DNA of 64,000 nucleotides from the IMG/VR virus record IMGVR_UViG_3300027736_000029, positions 40,267 through 104,266 of that record; one strand, 5' to 3'. Positions within the stretch are counted from its first letter, which is position 1. Every line of letters starts with the position of its first letter. Source of the stretch: a virus. The notes below the pieces were generated by a model. It made no database searches. It was not told where the DNA came from and worked only from the letters and a program-made list of their open reading frames with translations. The position numbers and the translations under genes are program-made. This document shows positions 8,437-16,263 of the stretch, piece after piece.

Positions 8437-9084
8437 ATGGAGAACTATTTGGTAGTCTTATTTAAAAATAAAAAAAGAAAACGAATAATAAAGAAGTTTG
8501 TCACTTTATCTCGCGCCAAATCGTTTTTTAATAAACTAATCAGTGAATCTGATGAGGTAATCTTTGAAACTACCATTGAAAATGCTAAGGATTGTAAATT
8601 TGAATTGGGTATAATTGAAATGAGAACTAATCAATCCTCACCAATATATGTAACAGATGAGTATGGTAGGAACGTTAAGGTTAAGTTAGAAGATGACGGT
8701 ATGTCCATATTACAAATTAAGACCTATAAAGAAGAAGAATTGATTTATGACGTACAAAAGAAAATAAAAATAAGTTCAAAAGACCTGATTAAATCATATC
8801 TTAAAGGTGATGGTTTAAAAATGGTCTCAGTATTGAATAATAAAATTGTAATACAAAAAGATGATGACATTAAATTATTCTCATTGAAAAATGAAAAGGA
8901 GTCATCAAGATTTATTGATTGTCTTTCGTCACACTTCTTTAAAATAAAAAGAGGTGACTGTCTTTTTATTAAAGACTATTCGTCACCTCAGAGAAAATAT
9001 TTGTATAGTTTGTTAGAATCTAATGGATTTGATAAGAAAGTTCTTTACAGAAAGTTTACTACTTATCCTTCTCATCCAAAATGA
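8437..9084 (+). CDS. Hypothetical protein, 215 aa
   Basis: A basic, Lys-rich alpha/beta protein starting [17 protein letters not shown], with [12 protein letters not shown] and a Lys/Ser-rich end. I do not recognise the family. Its ATG is separated by only 2 bases from the divergent dnaJ start, so its promoter must lie inside the dnaJ coding region or translation must start further in. The 3' end overlaps by 26 bases the convergent gene ending at 9059. Confidence 0.75.
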   Translation: MENYLVVLFKNKKRKRIIKKFVTLSRAKSFFNKLISESDEVIFETTIENAKDCKFELGIIEMRTNQSSPIYVTDEYGRNVKVKLEDDGMSILQIKTYKEEELIYDVQKKIKISSKDLIKSYLKGDGLKMVSVLNNKIVIQKDDDIKLFSLKNEKESSRFIDCLSSHFFKIKRGDCLFIKDYSSPQRKYLYSLLESNGFDKKVLYRKFTTYPSHPK

Positions 9085-9289
9085 AATGGAACTCGGTTCC
9101 TGATATATCCATTGAAAATTGTTTGTGGTGTCTGTCAACCTCTCTAAAATGACTAATAACACTGTTGTATTCACCTTTAGGTAATTCAAATATAATCGTA
9201 CCCTTACCACTGAATAAAGTTTGAACTGATTCTGCAATCAATGCCAACTTTTCTATTGTCCTAAGAGAATTATCTTTATTTTCTTCCAT
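9059..9289 (-). CDS. Hypothetical protein, 76 aa
   Basis: A small soluble protein (MEENKDNSLRTIEKLALIAES...) with an N-terminal helix and a beta-rich second half (GTIIFELPKGEYNSVISHF). No motif recognised. Translationally coupled to its upstream neighbour (37-base overlap), it is the last gene of the leftward chain 10219-9059. Confidence 0.65.
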   Translation of the reverse strand: MEENKDNSLRTIEKLALIAESVQTLFSGKGTIIFELPKGEYNSVISHFREVDRHHKQFSMDISGTEFHFILDEKDK

Positions 9290-9447
9290 ATACTTAATTT
9301 TTTTGGTTTAGGAAAAAGGTCGTCTTTATTAAGACCTTTAATCTCTTTGATTATTTTTTCTTTACCCTTATCAAGTTCCTTTTTGTCCTTCAGTTTTTCA
9401 CTGTTGAACCAATTCACTAATTGTTGACTCCTGTCCGTTTTGCTCAT
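9253..9447 (-). CDS. Hypothetical Lys-rich protein, 64 aa
   Basis: Highly charged, with a Lys/Glu-rich helix in the middle and an amphipathic basic-hydrophobic C-terminus (SIWKKIKIILLGQ) that could touch a membrane or nucleic acid. Overlaps both neighbours (50 bases upstream, 37 downstream). Function unknown. Confidence 0.6.
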   Translation of the reverse strand: MSKTDRSQQLVNWFNSEKLKDKKELDKGKEKIIKEIKGLNKDDLFPKPKKLSIWKKIKIILLGQ

Positions 9448-9859
9448 CTTCTAAATCTATTTCAGTTTCTAAATCAGTATCTAATTCATCCCCTACCTCA
9501 AAATCAAAATAAAGATTTTGTAGTTTATCTAAATCAGTTTTTTCAAAAGTTTGTTTCAACTGTTCAACAGTTTGCTTAAACAGTCTTTCTTTCAATTCTC
9601 GTTCTTTGTTCAATTTAATAATCTTACCAATTTTAACAATGATTGAAGAAACTTCTTTTTCTCCGATTGGACTAATAAAGGTAATCCCTTTCATGTTTGG
9701 GTCCTCAACTTCAAATCCAACGACTTGACCTTCATCAACAATACTTTTTGGTATTGACCACTTTGTTGGGAATTTCATATCAAAACTTAGATATGATTCC
9801 AATTTTCTAATTGAATGAATATATTCAACGAATGGTAATATTTCTTTATAAAAACTCAT
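9398..9859 (-). CDS. Hypothetical protein, 153 aa
   Basis: The N-terminal half looks beta-rich (GQVVGFEVEDPNMKGITFISPIGEKEVSS); the C-terminal half is helical and very acidic (DELDTDLETEIDLEDEQ). No known motif. It starts in a 4-base overlap with the stop of the small membrane protein gene at 9856, indicating translational coupling. Confidence 0.7.
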   Translation of the reverse strand: MSFYKEILPFVEYIHSIRKLESYLSFDMKFPTKWSIPKSIVDEGQVVGFEVEDPNMKGITFISPIGEKEVSSIIVKIGKIIKLNKERELKERLFKQTVEQLKQTFEKTDLDKLQNLYFDFEVGDELDTDLETEIDLEDEQNGQESTISELVQQ

Positions 9860-10044
9860 TTTTGTAATAGATATGTTATTAAATAACTAATTGATATTCC
9901 TAAAAGGAAAAGTTCCCTGTTACTAAGAACCAATGGTTTTGGTTCTCTTTGTAACAGGGCTCTTAAAAATTTTAAGACATTAAGTAATGTCACTAATATT
10001 GTGAAAACAAATATAAAAAGATATATCGTATCAATATTATGCAT
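9856..10044 (-). CDS. Small membrane protein, 62 aa, two spans
   Basis: Two hydrophobic segments (about residues 6-28 and 45-60) separated by a basic loop with Arg, Lys and Pro (REPKPLVLSNRE). Size and topology would fit a class II-like holin, or a host-envelope effector, but there is no lysis gene next to it, so neither is supported. The loop-coding sequence contains a strong RNA hairpin (9915-9959). Overlaps the H1-like gene by 8 bases. Confidence 0.6.
   Translation of the reverse strand: MHNIDTIYLFIFVFTILVTLLNVLKFLRALLQREPKPLVLSNRELFLLGISISYLITYLLQK
9915..9959. other. Long hairpin inside a small membrane-protein gene
   Basis: Outer stem of 9 bp (CCCTGTTAC 9915-9923 with GTAACAGGG 9951-9959) and inner stem of 7 bp (AGAACCA 9926-9932 with TGGTTCT 9940-9946), 7-nt loop. 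No T-run follows on either strand, so it is not an intrinsic terminator. It could be an mRNA processing or stability element. Confidence 0.5.
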
Positions 10045-10219
10045 TCTTGTCAGTCTTGTTGTGTTCTAAAATTTCTCCTCTTAATTGTTGAAGCAAAGCT
10101 TTCAACTCTTGTGCAGATTTTCTTGCTCTTGTACCTGCGCTTTTGTTTCCTGCGAAAAATTTTGTAGTATCTACTGAAAGTAACTCAGATAATACTTTGA
10201 TTTGTTCTAATGTTTCCAT
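10037..10219 (-). CDS. Histone H1/Hc1-like nucleoid protein, 60 aa
   Basis: A 60-residue protein whose central part, GNKSAGTRARKSAQELKALLQ, closely resembles the short histone H1-like (Hc1 family) proteins typical of Bacteroidota, which carry a GNKAAGTRARKA-like segment. Those bind DNA and probably help compact the nucleoid. The N-terminal 25 residues form an acidic-hydrophobic helix and the C-terminus is polar. In a phage it could compact phage DNA or interfere with host chromatin. It heads the leftward run of small genes to 9059. The family call is by recognition of the motif. Confidence 0.75.
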   Translation of the reverse strand: METLEQIKVLSELLSVDTTKFFAGNKSAGTRARKSAQELKALLQQLRGEILEHNKTDKNA

Positions 10220-10237
10220 TTTTTTAATTTTCTAATA

Positions 10238-10251
10238 GTTTATTTATAAAC
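10238..10251. promoter_or_regulatory. AT palindrome GTTTATTTATAAAC
   Basis: A near-perfect palindrome in the 75-base gap before the H1-like gene. It contains TATTTATA on the plus strand and so TATAAATA on the minus strand, 21 nt before the ATG. Orientation and spacing differ from the other boxes, so it may be an operator, a promoter or chance. Confidence 0.25.
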
Positions 10252-10294
10252 AAAATTATAAGTTTTTCCTATCTGGTGTAAATAGAATCGACAC

Positions 10295-10753
10295 TTATTC
10301 TGAATTTTTTTCAATTAATTTGTAAAGCTCGGTTAGTAAATCTAAATCAGATTTTGAATAAGTTATTCCAACGTCAAATATTTCATTTAAAAATTTTGAG
10401 ATTGATTTTTTTAGACTACTTTCCGTTTGATTATAAAAAGTATCCATAAAAAAAGATTGAAAATAATCTTTATGCTCTCCGTCAGATTTAATTATAATAT
10501 TTTCCCTTTTAAAATTTTCAATTACTTTATTCCAACACCATTCAAAATGTGAAAGATTGTCGTCATAAGATAAGGATATTTTGGTTTCAGAAGTACTGTC
10601 ACCTAAATAGGTATCCATGATAATTTGATTTAATGACTTAAAAAAATCGCCACATAAGTCAATCTTTTCATAAGTCATGTTATGAACATTAAACCAAATT
10701 ATTAATTCTTCTTTAGGTAAAGGCTTGGTCATCCAATTAAAAAAATTCTCCAT
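10295..10753 (-). CDS. Hypothetical protein, 152 aa
   Basis: A soluble helical protein beginning MENFFNWMTKPLPKEE, rich in Trp/Phe/Tyr and acidic residues. Similar short proteins starting with a FFxWMxKP-type motif exist in Bacteroidota as far as I recall, without known function. The ATG at 10753 sits in the 3' arm of a terminator hairpin and its T-run encodes Phe-Phe; an alternative ATG is at 10732. I prefer 10753 because the N-terminal residues look conserved. Expression probably depends on readthrough or an unfolded hairpin. Confidence 0.65.
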   Translation of the reverse strand: MENFFNWMTKPLPKEELIIWFNVHNMTYEKIDLCGDFFKSLNQIIMDTYLGDSTSETKISLSYDDNLSHFEWCWNKVIENFKRENIIIKSDGEHKDYFQSFFMDTFYNQTESSLKKSISKFLNEIFDVGITYSKSDLDLLTELYKLIEKNSE

Positions 10754-10775
10754 AGAGTATGAGTCTATGGAGAAT
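10739..10775 (-). terminator. Intrinsic terminator overlapping a start codon
   Basis: Minus strand: 12-bp perfect stem (ATTCTCCATAGA/TCTATGGAGAAT), 7-nt loop, seven T (10745-10739). It lies 28 bases behind the stop of the 650-aa gene (10804-12756) and ends it. The ATG of the next gene (10753-10751) is in the second arm, so the same RNA structure terminates transcription and occludes a start codon. Confidence 0.88.
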
Positions 10776-10803
10776 GTAATACAATTTTAATAAATGTGAA
10801 TTT

Positions 10804-12756
10804 TTATTGAGTTTTTCTGTTGTATGAAATTAAATTTTTCATTTTTTGTAAATCCTCGTTGATAATTTTTGTTGCTTTAGCTTCAGTAGATTCTAATGTA
10901 TTAAGTATCTTAGTTGCCTTGTTGATTGAATTTGATTTGTCAGCTCCTTGTTGTTTGGATTTTAAAGACCCTTTTGTTTTACCATTACCTTCAACTTCAA
11001 TCGTTTCTTGTGGTTGTCTTTTATAAGATGCTTTCATTTGTTCAGCACCATATAAGTTTTCGTCAAAATTTTTCTTAAATCTATCACCAACTTTCTCACT
11101 TCTTTTTGAAACATTTCCTAATGCTTTACCATCTTTACCCGTAACCGCATTTCCTGTTGTGGAGTCTCCTTTTAATTGTTTACCAATTCTTTCATCTTCT
11201 GGTTTAATCTCGTCATAAACAAGATTTGTCATACCAGGATAAGAGAACGCTTCAATATATTCTTCAACAGCATCAGATGGTTGGTATTTCATCTCATTAT
11301 GTTCTTTCTCCATATCGTAATTACTTTGAGGGAAATCATCTGGATTCTCATCATATCCCTTACCACCCATGTACATATCCTTCATGTAATCTTTCATTTT
11401 CTTAACAACTTCTTTACTATAGTTGTCATTTTCTTTTTTACTTTCACCTTGAGCCTTTTCAGTCTTCTTTAACCCTTGAGGTTTATTAACACTAAAACTG
11501 TTTTTTTCTGCTGTGTCCTTAACAATCTCTTCTTTTACAATTTTTTCAATCATATCAATTAACTCATTCTCACTTAAAGATAAAGTATTTCTACTTTCAT
11601 TAAGACCACCTAAAGTCAAAGCCATGTTTACTTGTTTTAATAACTTAGAATCTGCAGCAGACAATTTCTTATCACCTTTAGCCTTTGTCATTAAATCTTT
11701 TTTAATTGCGTTTAATTTGGCTTTAGGTATTTTTTTACCTTCAGGTATTCCTAAAGCTTTATGTAATCCCCCTTTTGTCATGTTAGCCTTTTGAATAAAT
11801 TTGTCTTCAGATTCATTCATTTTTTTCTCACCTTTAACGTGATATGTTTTACCGTCAACCTCAAAAGTATCTTCACCGTCTTCTATTGCCTGAGCTCTTG
11901 CTCCTGAAAAAGCATTACCTTCTTCCATTTCTTCATCTTTCATGTCTTTTTGGTCTCTGTTAAATCTACTTTGACCAGGTTCAGGTACTTGCCAACCAAC
12001 TATATCATTAACGTATTCATAACCCGCATCCCATAAACTTGGATTTTCTTTTCTGTCTTTTTCACGAGCAACTTCAGGGTCTTCTTTTTTACCAAACATT
12101 TTCTTGAAAATGTTTTCCTCAACTTCACTCTTGTTAGATTTTTTACCTTCAAATTTATGTGTTTCTTCTAATCCTTTAACCATTCTAACTCTAAATGGTT
12201 TTCCACCAAATTTTTGTTGATATTGATTAAAGTATTTTTCACCATCATTTGGTGCAAACCATCTTTGGTTTTTACCATGTTTTGACATTAATGATGGAAA
12301 ATCTTCAAATTCTTCCTCATCATAATCAAAATCAAAATCACCAGTATGTTCTCTATCAGATTGGTCAAACCAACCGTGTTCATCATCAAATGAACCAAAC
12401 ATTTTATTTTTGATAGTATTTTTGATTTTATTGTCAGCTAAACCTCTACCAACATAAGTGGGTTCATTTTTTGATAATTCTTCAGCTTCTTCAAAATCAG
12501 AATCATCACTATAGTAAAATTCTTCAACTTCTTCTTTATGAGATTTAGCGTCTCTTAATTTTTTGAAGTCAGCAGCAGTAATCTTACCCTTAGGTTCTGC
12601 AACATCAATTTTAGATTGTCCACCTTTAAGGTCTTCATTCATTTCAATTTCTTTCCACTCACCTTTAGTTTCCATTATTTTTCTAACTTTAGAGTCAATT
12701 TCTTCACTAAGAATTTTTGAAACTAATTTATCGATATCATTTTGAAAGTCTTTCAT
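10804..12756 (-). CDS. Acidic Lys/Glu-rich protein, probable virion or prohead component, 650 aa
   Basis: Low-complexity, highly charged protein with many Asp/Glu/Lys and few hydrophobic core segments, so largely disordered or helical. Recognisable pieces: N-terminal leader MKDFQNDIDKLVSKILSEE; ALGIPEGKKIPKAKLNAIKK at about 350, of a type often seen in phage structural proteins; and SENELIDMIEKIVKEEIV at about 405, another recurrent phage segment. A TATTTATA box lies 13 nt upstream and a terminator follows. Composition and promoter fit a core, scaffold or internal head protein, but this is inference. Confidence 0.65.
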   Translation of the reverse strand: MKDFQNDIDKLVSKILSEEIDSKVRKIMETKGEWKEIEMNEDLKGGQSKIDVAEPKGKITAADFKKLRDAKSHKEEVEEFYYSDDSDFEEAEELSKNEPTYVGRGLADNKIKNTIKNKMFGSFDDEHGWFDQSDREHTGDFDFDYDEEEFEDFPSLMSKHGKNQRWFAPNDGEKYFNQYQQKFGGKPFRVRMVKGLEETHKFEGKKSNKSEVEENIFKKMFGKKEDPEVAREKDRKENPSLWDAGYEYVNDIVGWQVPEPGQSRFNRDQKDMKDEEMEEGNAFSGARAQAIEDGEDTFEVDGKTYHVKGEKKMNESEDKFIQKANMTKGGLHKALGIPEGKKIPKAKLNAIKKDLMTKAKGDKKLSAADSKLLKQVNMALTLGGLNESRNTLSLSENELIDMIEKIVKEEIVKDTAEKNSFSVNKPQGLKKTEKAQGESKKENDNYSKEVVKKMKDYMKDMYMGGKGYDENPDDFPQSNYDMEKEHNEMKYQPSDAVEEYIEAFSYPGMTNLVYDEIKPEDERIGKQLKGDSTTGNAVTGKDGKALGNVSKRSEKVGDRFKKNFDENLYGAEQMKASYKRQPQETIEVEGNGKTKGSLKSKQQGADKSNSINKATKILNTLESTEAKATKIINEDLQKMKNLISYNRKTQ

Positions 12757-12769
12757 TTTGTATTTTTAT

Positions 12770-12777
12770 TATAAATA
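12770..12777 (-). promoter_or_regulatory. TATTTATA box, putative late promoter
   Basis: Minus-strand TATTTATA between the gene ending at 12780 and the 650-aa gene, 13 nt before the ATG at 12756. In the same class as the boxes in front of the fibre genes. Confidence 0.5.
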
Positions 12778-12779
12778 TC

Positions 12780-13430
12780 TTATTTTATTCTTTTGTTTAG
12801 TTTTTGGTACTCATGTTCCAAAATTGTCTTAACTACGTTAGGACTAACACCCATTTTCTTTGCAACATTATTAATCGCATCATTAACAGATTCGTTTTTA
12901 CTAATCTTTAGATTATTAATGTCTCCTTGATTACAGTATGGGAATTTAGTACATTTCTTTTTGATTTTTACAAATCCACCTCCAGGATATTGTGTTTTTC
13001 TACTTGGCCCCCAATCTTTCTTACTTGTTGACTTAGCCCACATTGAAGGTGATTCATATCCACCTACAGAACCTGACGTAGTAGCTTCTTTAGCTTCAAC
13101 CTTATCAACATCACTTTCTTTCAATCCTGGTGTTTCAGACCTACTTTTTTCCCAAAACTCATCGTCGTCACCACCACCAAATACGGGTCCCGAATAAGCT
13201 CCTGAAGAACCTGAACCTGTAGCTTCTTTAGTTTCAGATTTATTTTTTTTTACTTTTTTACTTTTATTTAAAAAAGTTTCATATTTGTTTCCATCTTCGT
13301 CAACTTCTTCAGTAAACGATGATTTATATTTTAATGCATCTCCCATAGTACTTGAGTTTAATTTAACATTTGGTTGAGTTGTATACGCCTTATCTATAGC
13401 GGTTTTAAATGTATCTTTAGAGGTTTTCAT
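12780..13430 (-). CDS. Probable virion-associated protein with EAT-GS repeat, 216 aa
   Basis: Contains a duplicated motif, KEATGSGSSGAYSGPVF and KEATTSGSVGGYESPSMW, each followed by an acidic or basic aromatic stretch, then KCTKFPYCNQGD, and a C-terminal helix-turn-helix-like segment (INNVAKKMGVSPNVVKTIL, about 180-200). Proteins with this EATTSGS...FPYCNQGD arrangement recur in uncultured large phages, to my recollection without assigned function. It is co-directional with, and 2 bases from, the 81-aa gene upstream, and stands just before the acidic 650-aa protein. Confidence 0.6.
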   Translation of the reverse strand: MKTSKDTFKTAIDKAYTTQPNVKLNSSTMGDALKYKSSFTEEVDEDGNKYETFLNKSKKVKKNKSETKEATGSGSSGAYSGPVFGGGDDDEFWEKSRSETPGLKESDVDKVEAKEATTSGSVGGYESPSMWAKSTSKKDWGPSRKTQYPGGGFVKIKKKCTKFPYCNQGDINNLKISKNESVNDAINNVAKKMGVSPNVVKTILEHEYQKLNKRIK

Positions 13431-13432
13431 AA

Positions 13433-13678
13433 TTAAGCATTTCTAAGTTTTGGCTCCCAATAACTACGGTTCATCCACATAAATTGGTAGAATTCACGGA
13501 ACATTTTTAGGGTTATTTCTTTAACTTCACCAGTAAGTTTCCCTCTTTTAATCTCTTTTGAGATTCTATCCATCAATTTGTCTTCAAATTGTTTAAGGGT
13601 ACTATTATCCATAAAGCTTCTAATCTCTTTACGAATCATAGTTTCAATTTCTTTTTTGTCTGTTGTAGTAAGTGCCAT
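13433..13678 (-). CDS. Hypothetical helical protein, 81 aa
   Basis: Charged helical protein (MALTTTDKKEIETMIRKEIRSFM...) ending with an aromatic segment (FREFYQFMWMNRSYWEPK). Starts by a 1-base overlap with the stop of the spanin-like gene. The MALTT start resembles small virion or chaperone proteins, but no family is recognised. Confidence 0.7.
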   Translation of the reverse strand: MALTTTDKKEIETMIRKEIRSFMDNSTLKQFEDKLMDRISKEIKRGKLTGEVKEITLKMFREFYQFMWMNRSYWEPKLRNA

Positions 13679-14091
13679 TATTTTATAATCAAAAATGTTC
13701 CCAATATTAATATGGCAGAGCCTGATAATATTGAAGTAAATTTATTTTTAACTTTCAACTTCTTTAAATCCCACTCAAGTTGTTTTGTGTGGTTTTCCAA
13801 AATTGAATATTTTTCATTTTGAGCCAAAATAATTGTATTATAATTTTCTTCTTTAACTCTCATTATTGAAATAACACTATCTTTCTTTTCAACTATATTT
13901 TCTGTTTTATATAATTGTTGTTCTGTTAGTTTCAATTGAGCTTTGGCTGAATCTCCACTCAATAAATCCTTTGTTATCTGTTTCACAATTGGTATTGGGA
14001 AACATTTAACAGGTTCTTTATTTGTATCTATTTGAGAAAAAGCTGTCAAACTCAGACTTAGTATACTCATCAACACGAATAATTTCTTCAT
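13678..14091 (-). CDS. Exported coiled-coil protein, spanin-like candidate, 137 aa
   Basis: N-terminal signal peptide (MKKLFVLMSILSLSLTAFSQ, cut predicted after AFS or AFSQ as is common in Bacteroidota), KCFPIPIV, a long polar coiled-coil middle, and a hydrophobic C-terminal span (about 115-137, SILSGSAILILGTFLIIK). There is no lipobox Cys, so it is not a classical o-spanin. Its first 74 bases overlap the 3' end of the upstream gene in another frame, as Rz1-type genes overlap Rz. The endolysin gene lies two genes upstream. Candidate outer partner or envelope lysis protein. Confidence 0.55.
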   Translation of the reverse strand: MKKLFVLMSILSLSLTAFSQIDTNKEPVKCFPIPIVKQITKDLLSGDSAKAQLKLTEQQLYKTENIVEKKDSVISIMRVKEENYNTIILAQNEKYSILENHTKQLEWDLKKLKVKNKFTSILSGSAILILGTFLIIK

Positions 14092-14377
14092 GGTATTTCT
14101 TTGCTACTTTAGTTTTATCCTTTTTTATTTTGGTGACATTATCTTCAATCTTATCGATTTCTTTATTGATATCAGTAATCTTGTTTTCTAATTTGTCTTG
14201 TTCTTTATACATTTCATTAACTACATTATCTAATGAGTCAATTTTCTTACTATCCGCAATAGCCATTGTATTTAATGGTGTTAAAATAAAAATAACCCAA
14301 TACAACAAAAACAATCCCACTAATACAGAGATAATTGTTTTATAGTTTTTAGTAATAAAGTTCTTAATTGTTTCCAT
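14018..14377 (-). CDS. Membrane-anchored coiled-coil protein, i-spanin (Rz)-like candidate
   Basis: 119 residues: a short cytoplasmic N-terminus, one membrane span (about 14-35, TIISVLVGLFLLYWVIFIL), then a long charged coiled coil (about 45-100) facing the periplasm. This is the architecture of Rz-type inner-membrane spanins, which with an outer partner fuse the membranes at the end of lysis. The next gene starts 74 bases before this one ends, in a different frame. It overlaps the upstream gene by 1 base. Spanins have almost no sequence conservation, so the call is by topology and context. Confidence 0.5.
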   Translation of the reverse strand: METIKNFITKNYKTIISVLVGLFLLYWVIFILTPLNTMAIADSKKIDSLDNVVNEMYKEQDKLENKITDINKEIDKIEDNVTKIKKDKTKVAKKYHEEIIRVDEYTKSEFDSFFSNRYK

Positions 14378-14982
14378 TATTCAGGTGATTCTTTTGTTTT
14401 CTTTCTACTTGCAAGGACTTTACCCCATTTGGATTTGAACTTTTGGTAGAACTGTTGTAATTTATTAATCATTTCCAAGAAATCTTCATCAACTTTAACC
14501 ATATCACCATCGATATAGATTCCACTATCTTCACCAATTGTAAATGTAAATTCAATATCTTGGTCAATAATTTTACCTGACCAATCAACATTGTTTTGGT
14601 AAACATTTAAAGTATTAAAATCCACCAAATCGGAAACCTCTTCAACAAACTCATCCATACTTTCTTGGAAAGCAATTTTCTCATCAGTTGTAATATCCAA
14701 TTCATTTTTATCTTTACCATGTAAGGCTAAGATTCCACCTGATATTCTATACTTCTGTGTTTTATCTTTTGGAGATTGTTTACTATACTCAGTATCATCA
14801 CCATCTTCAATATCATCACCAGGTTCTCTATCACTAACCGCAGTTTCATAATCTTGGTCTTGGTCAATTCTTTGTTCAATACTCGCAGCAACATTATCTT
14901 GAGTATCTTGCTCAAGTAACATTCTTGATTTCTTTAATAACGACTTAATCTCGTCGTATCTGTTATTGTGTATATTAGTCAT
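14377..14982 (-). CDS. Hypothetical acidic protein, 201 aa
   Basis: N-terminal leader DEIKSLLKKSRMLLEQ followed by a very acidic region (QDQDYETAVSDREPGDDIEDGDD), then a folded-looking C-terminal half with YRISGGILALHGKD and FTFTIGEDSGIYIDGDMVKV. The leader resembles that of the LRR protein (ILKKVILEQ): both end in (I/L)LE-Q. It might be head-associated rather than lytic, despite lying between endolysin and spanin-like genes. Overlaps the amidase gene by 8 bases. Confidence 0.65.
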   Translation of the reverse strand: MTNIHNNRYDEIKSLLKKSRMLLEQDTQDNVAASIEQRIDQDQDYETAVSDREPGDDIEDGDDTEYSKQSPKDKTQKYRISGGILALHGKDKNELDITTDEKIAFQESMDEFVEEVSDLVDFNTLNVYQNNVDWSGKIIDQDIEFTFTIGEDSGIYIDGDMVKVDEDFLEMINKLQQFYQKFKSKWGKVLASRKKTKESPE

Positions 14983-15571
14983 TGTCTATTAATTTAATAA
15001 AGTTTTCAAAATTGAAAGATGGGTTTAGGTCAGTGTACTTTCCGTCAAAATTGCTCTTTGAGACAATCCCTTCAAAATGTTCAACACCTTCAAATCTGGT
15101 GTTATGACCTACACATCTTTTTTTAATCTTGAGTATCTCAGTTAAATGTGAACATAATTCAGCGGTAGATTTCACCTGTTCCTCTGAATATGGTTCCCAA
15201 AAAAAGAAATCTCTCCATTTTTTTTCGTAAACTTCTTGATTATAAATACTTCCTTTCCAGTTAATATAATAGTTTGTTAAAGGTTTCTTTTCTAACCATC
15301 CAAAATTCTCCAAACATACAATAATGGAGTTTCTATTAATATTATCTTCAGTGAAAAAATTGCTGTGACCTTCATCTGGAAGTAGTTGAAGGATTTTACC
15401 GTCTTTGGTAATTAAATAATTGGGAATTTTGTCATACTTGGAATTGTACCTAAACTTAAGGGAGGTCAAGTATTCCTCAACCTCCCTTGATGTATGACAT
15501 AAAATTATTTGTTTTTTCTTTTTTTGTTTACCTGTTGTTTTGAAATTTCCGTATTTTTCAATATTAAGCAT
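14975..15571 (-). CDS. N-acetylmuramoyl-L-alanine amidase (endolysin)
   Basis: A 198-residue single-domain amidase_2-like protein. It shows a first Zn ligand in ILCHTSRE (His26), the NYLITKDGKILQLLPDEGHSN strand pair typical of T7-lysozyme/PGRP folds, a second His in GHNTRFEG (156), and a C-terminal DGKYTDLNPSF segment, where the third ligand would lie. It cleaves the bond between MurNAc and L-Ala in peptidoglycan. No signal peptide, so it needs a holin for export. It overlaps by 8 bases the four-span membrane protein gene upstream. Confidence 0.82.
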   Translation of the reverse strand: MLNIEKYGNFKTTGKQKKKKQIILCHTSREVEEYLTSLKFRYNSKYDKIPNYLITKDGKILQLLPDEGHSNFFTEDNINRNSIIVCLENFGWLEKKPLTNYYINWKGSIYNQEVYEKKWRDFFFWEPYSEEQVKSTAELCSHLTEILKIKKRCVGHNTRFEGVEHFEGIVSKSNFDGKYTDLNPSFNFENFIKLIDND

Positions 15572-16262
15572 CTCGTTTACTATAACTTAACCTTCTTACT
15601 TGGTCTTCATTTATTGGGTCAGAAGTTTTCTCAGTTAAGTTACCAAATTTTTGTTCGTTAACTCGTCTCAATTCTTCCTCAAGTCTTTGTAAATCTTCTT
15701 GAGTTGGAACATACTTTTCTTTTTCAACTTCAGCTTCTTTCTTTCCTGCTTCGGTACTCAATGCTTCGATATCAATTTCAGGTTCAGGAGCGTCAGTCTT
15801 TCCCTCTTCCTCAAACTTAACTAACATGTGCAAAAAGGACAGAGAAATTATTGGTAACATACCACCAGCAAATAATGCTAAGAATCTTTTGTGTCCAATA
15901 GGGTCTCCTGAATCAACACCAAGATAACTAACAACTGGGTCAACTAATTCAACCCAATCTTTAAATGCTTTCGCATCAACATTAATATATTGATATGAAA
16001 AAAAAATATTACCGATAAATTGAATTAAAGTTACAATACCAAATGGGATATAAACTTTCTTACCCATATTTGCTGATATCGCAGCAACTGCAGATAAGGC
16101 AGCAATCTCAATACCAATAGATAGGTATACCGCCCAACTCATTGGGTTTGATAATCCATACCAAGTTGTTACGTGGGATATTGAAACACCAGCAACTGCC
16201 AAGATTGGGACCAAGAAGGCAACATAAATTATCTTCTTAAAATTTTTCTGTATCCAACTCAT
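15564..16262 (-). CDS. Four-span membrane protein with charged tail, holin candidate
   Basis: 232 residues with four hydrophobic spans (about 10-30, 40-62, 70-92, 125-146) and a highly charged helical cytoplasmic tail (150-232, rich in Glu/Lys). Its gene overlaps the endolysin gene. Large multi-span proteins next to amidases can serve as holins, but length and tail are unusual for one; it may instead be an envelope protein of unknown role. No family recognised. Confidence 0.55.
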   Translation of the reverse strand: MSWIQKNFKKIIYVAFLVPILAVAGVSISHVTTWYGLSNPMSWAVYLSIGIEIAALSAVAAISANMGKKVYIPFGIVTLIQFIGNIFFSYQYINVDAKAFKDWVELVDPVVSYLGVDSGDPIGHKRFLALFAGGMLPIISLSFLHMLVKFEEEGKTDAPEPEIDIEALSTEAGKKEAEVEKEKYVPTQEDLQRLEEELRRVNEQKFGNLTEKTSDPINEDQVRRLSYSKRDA

Positions 16263-16263
16263 T

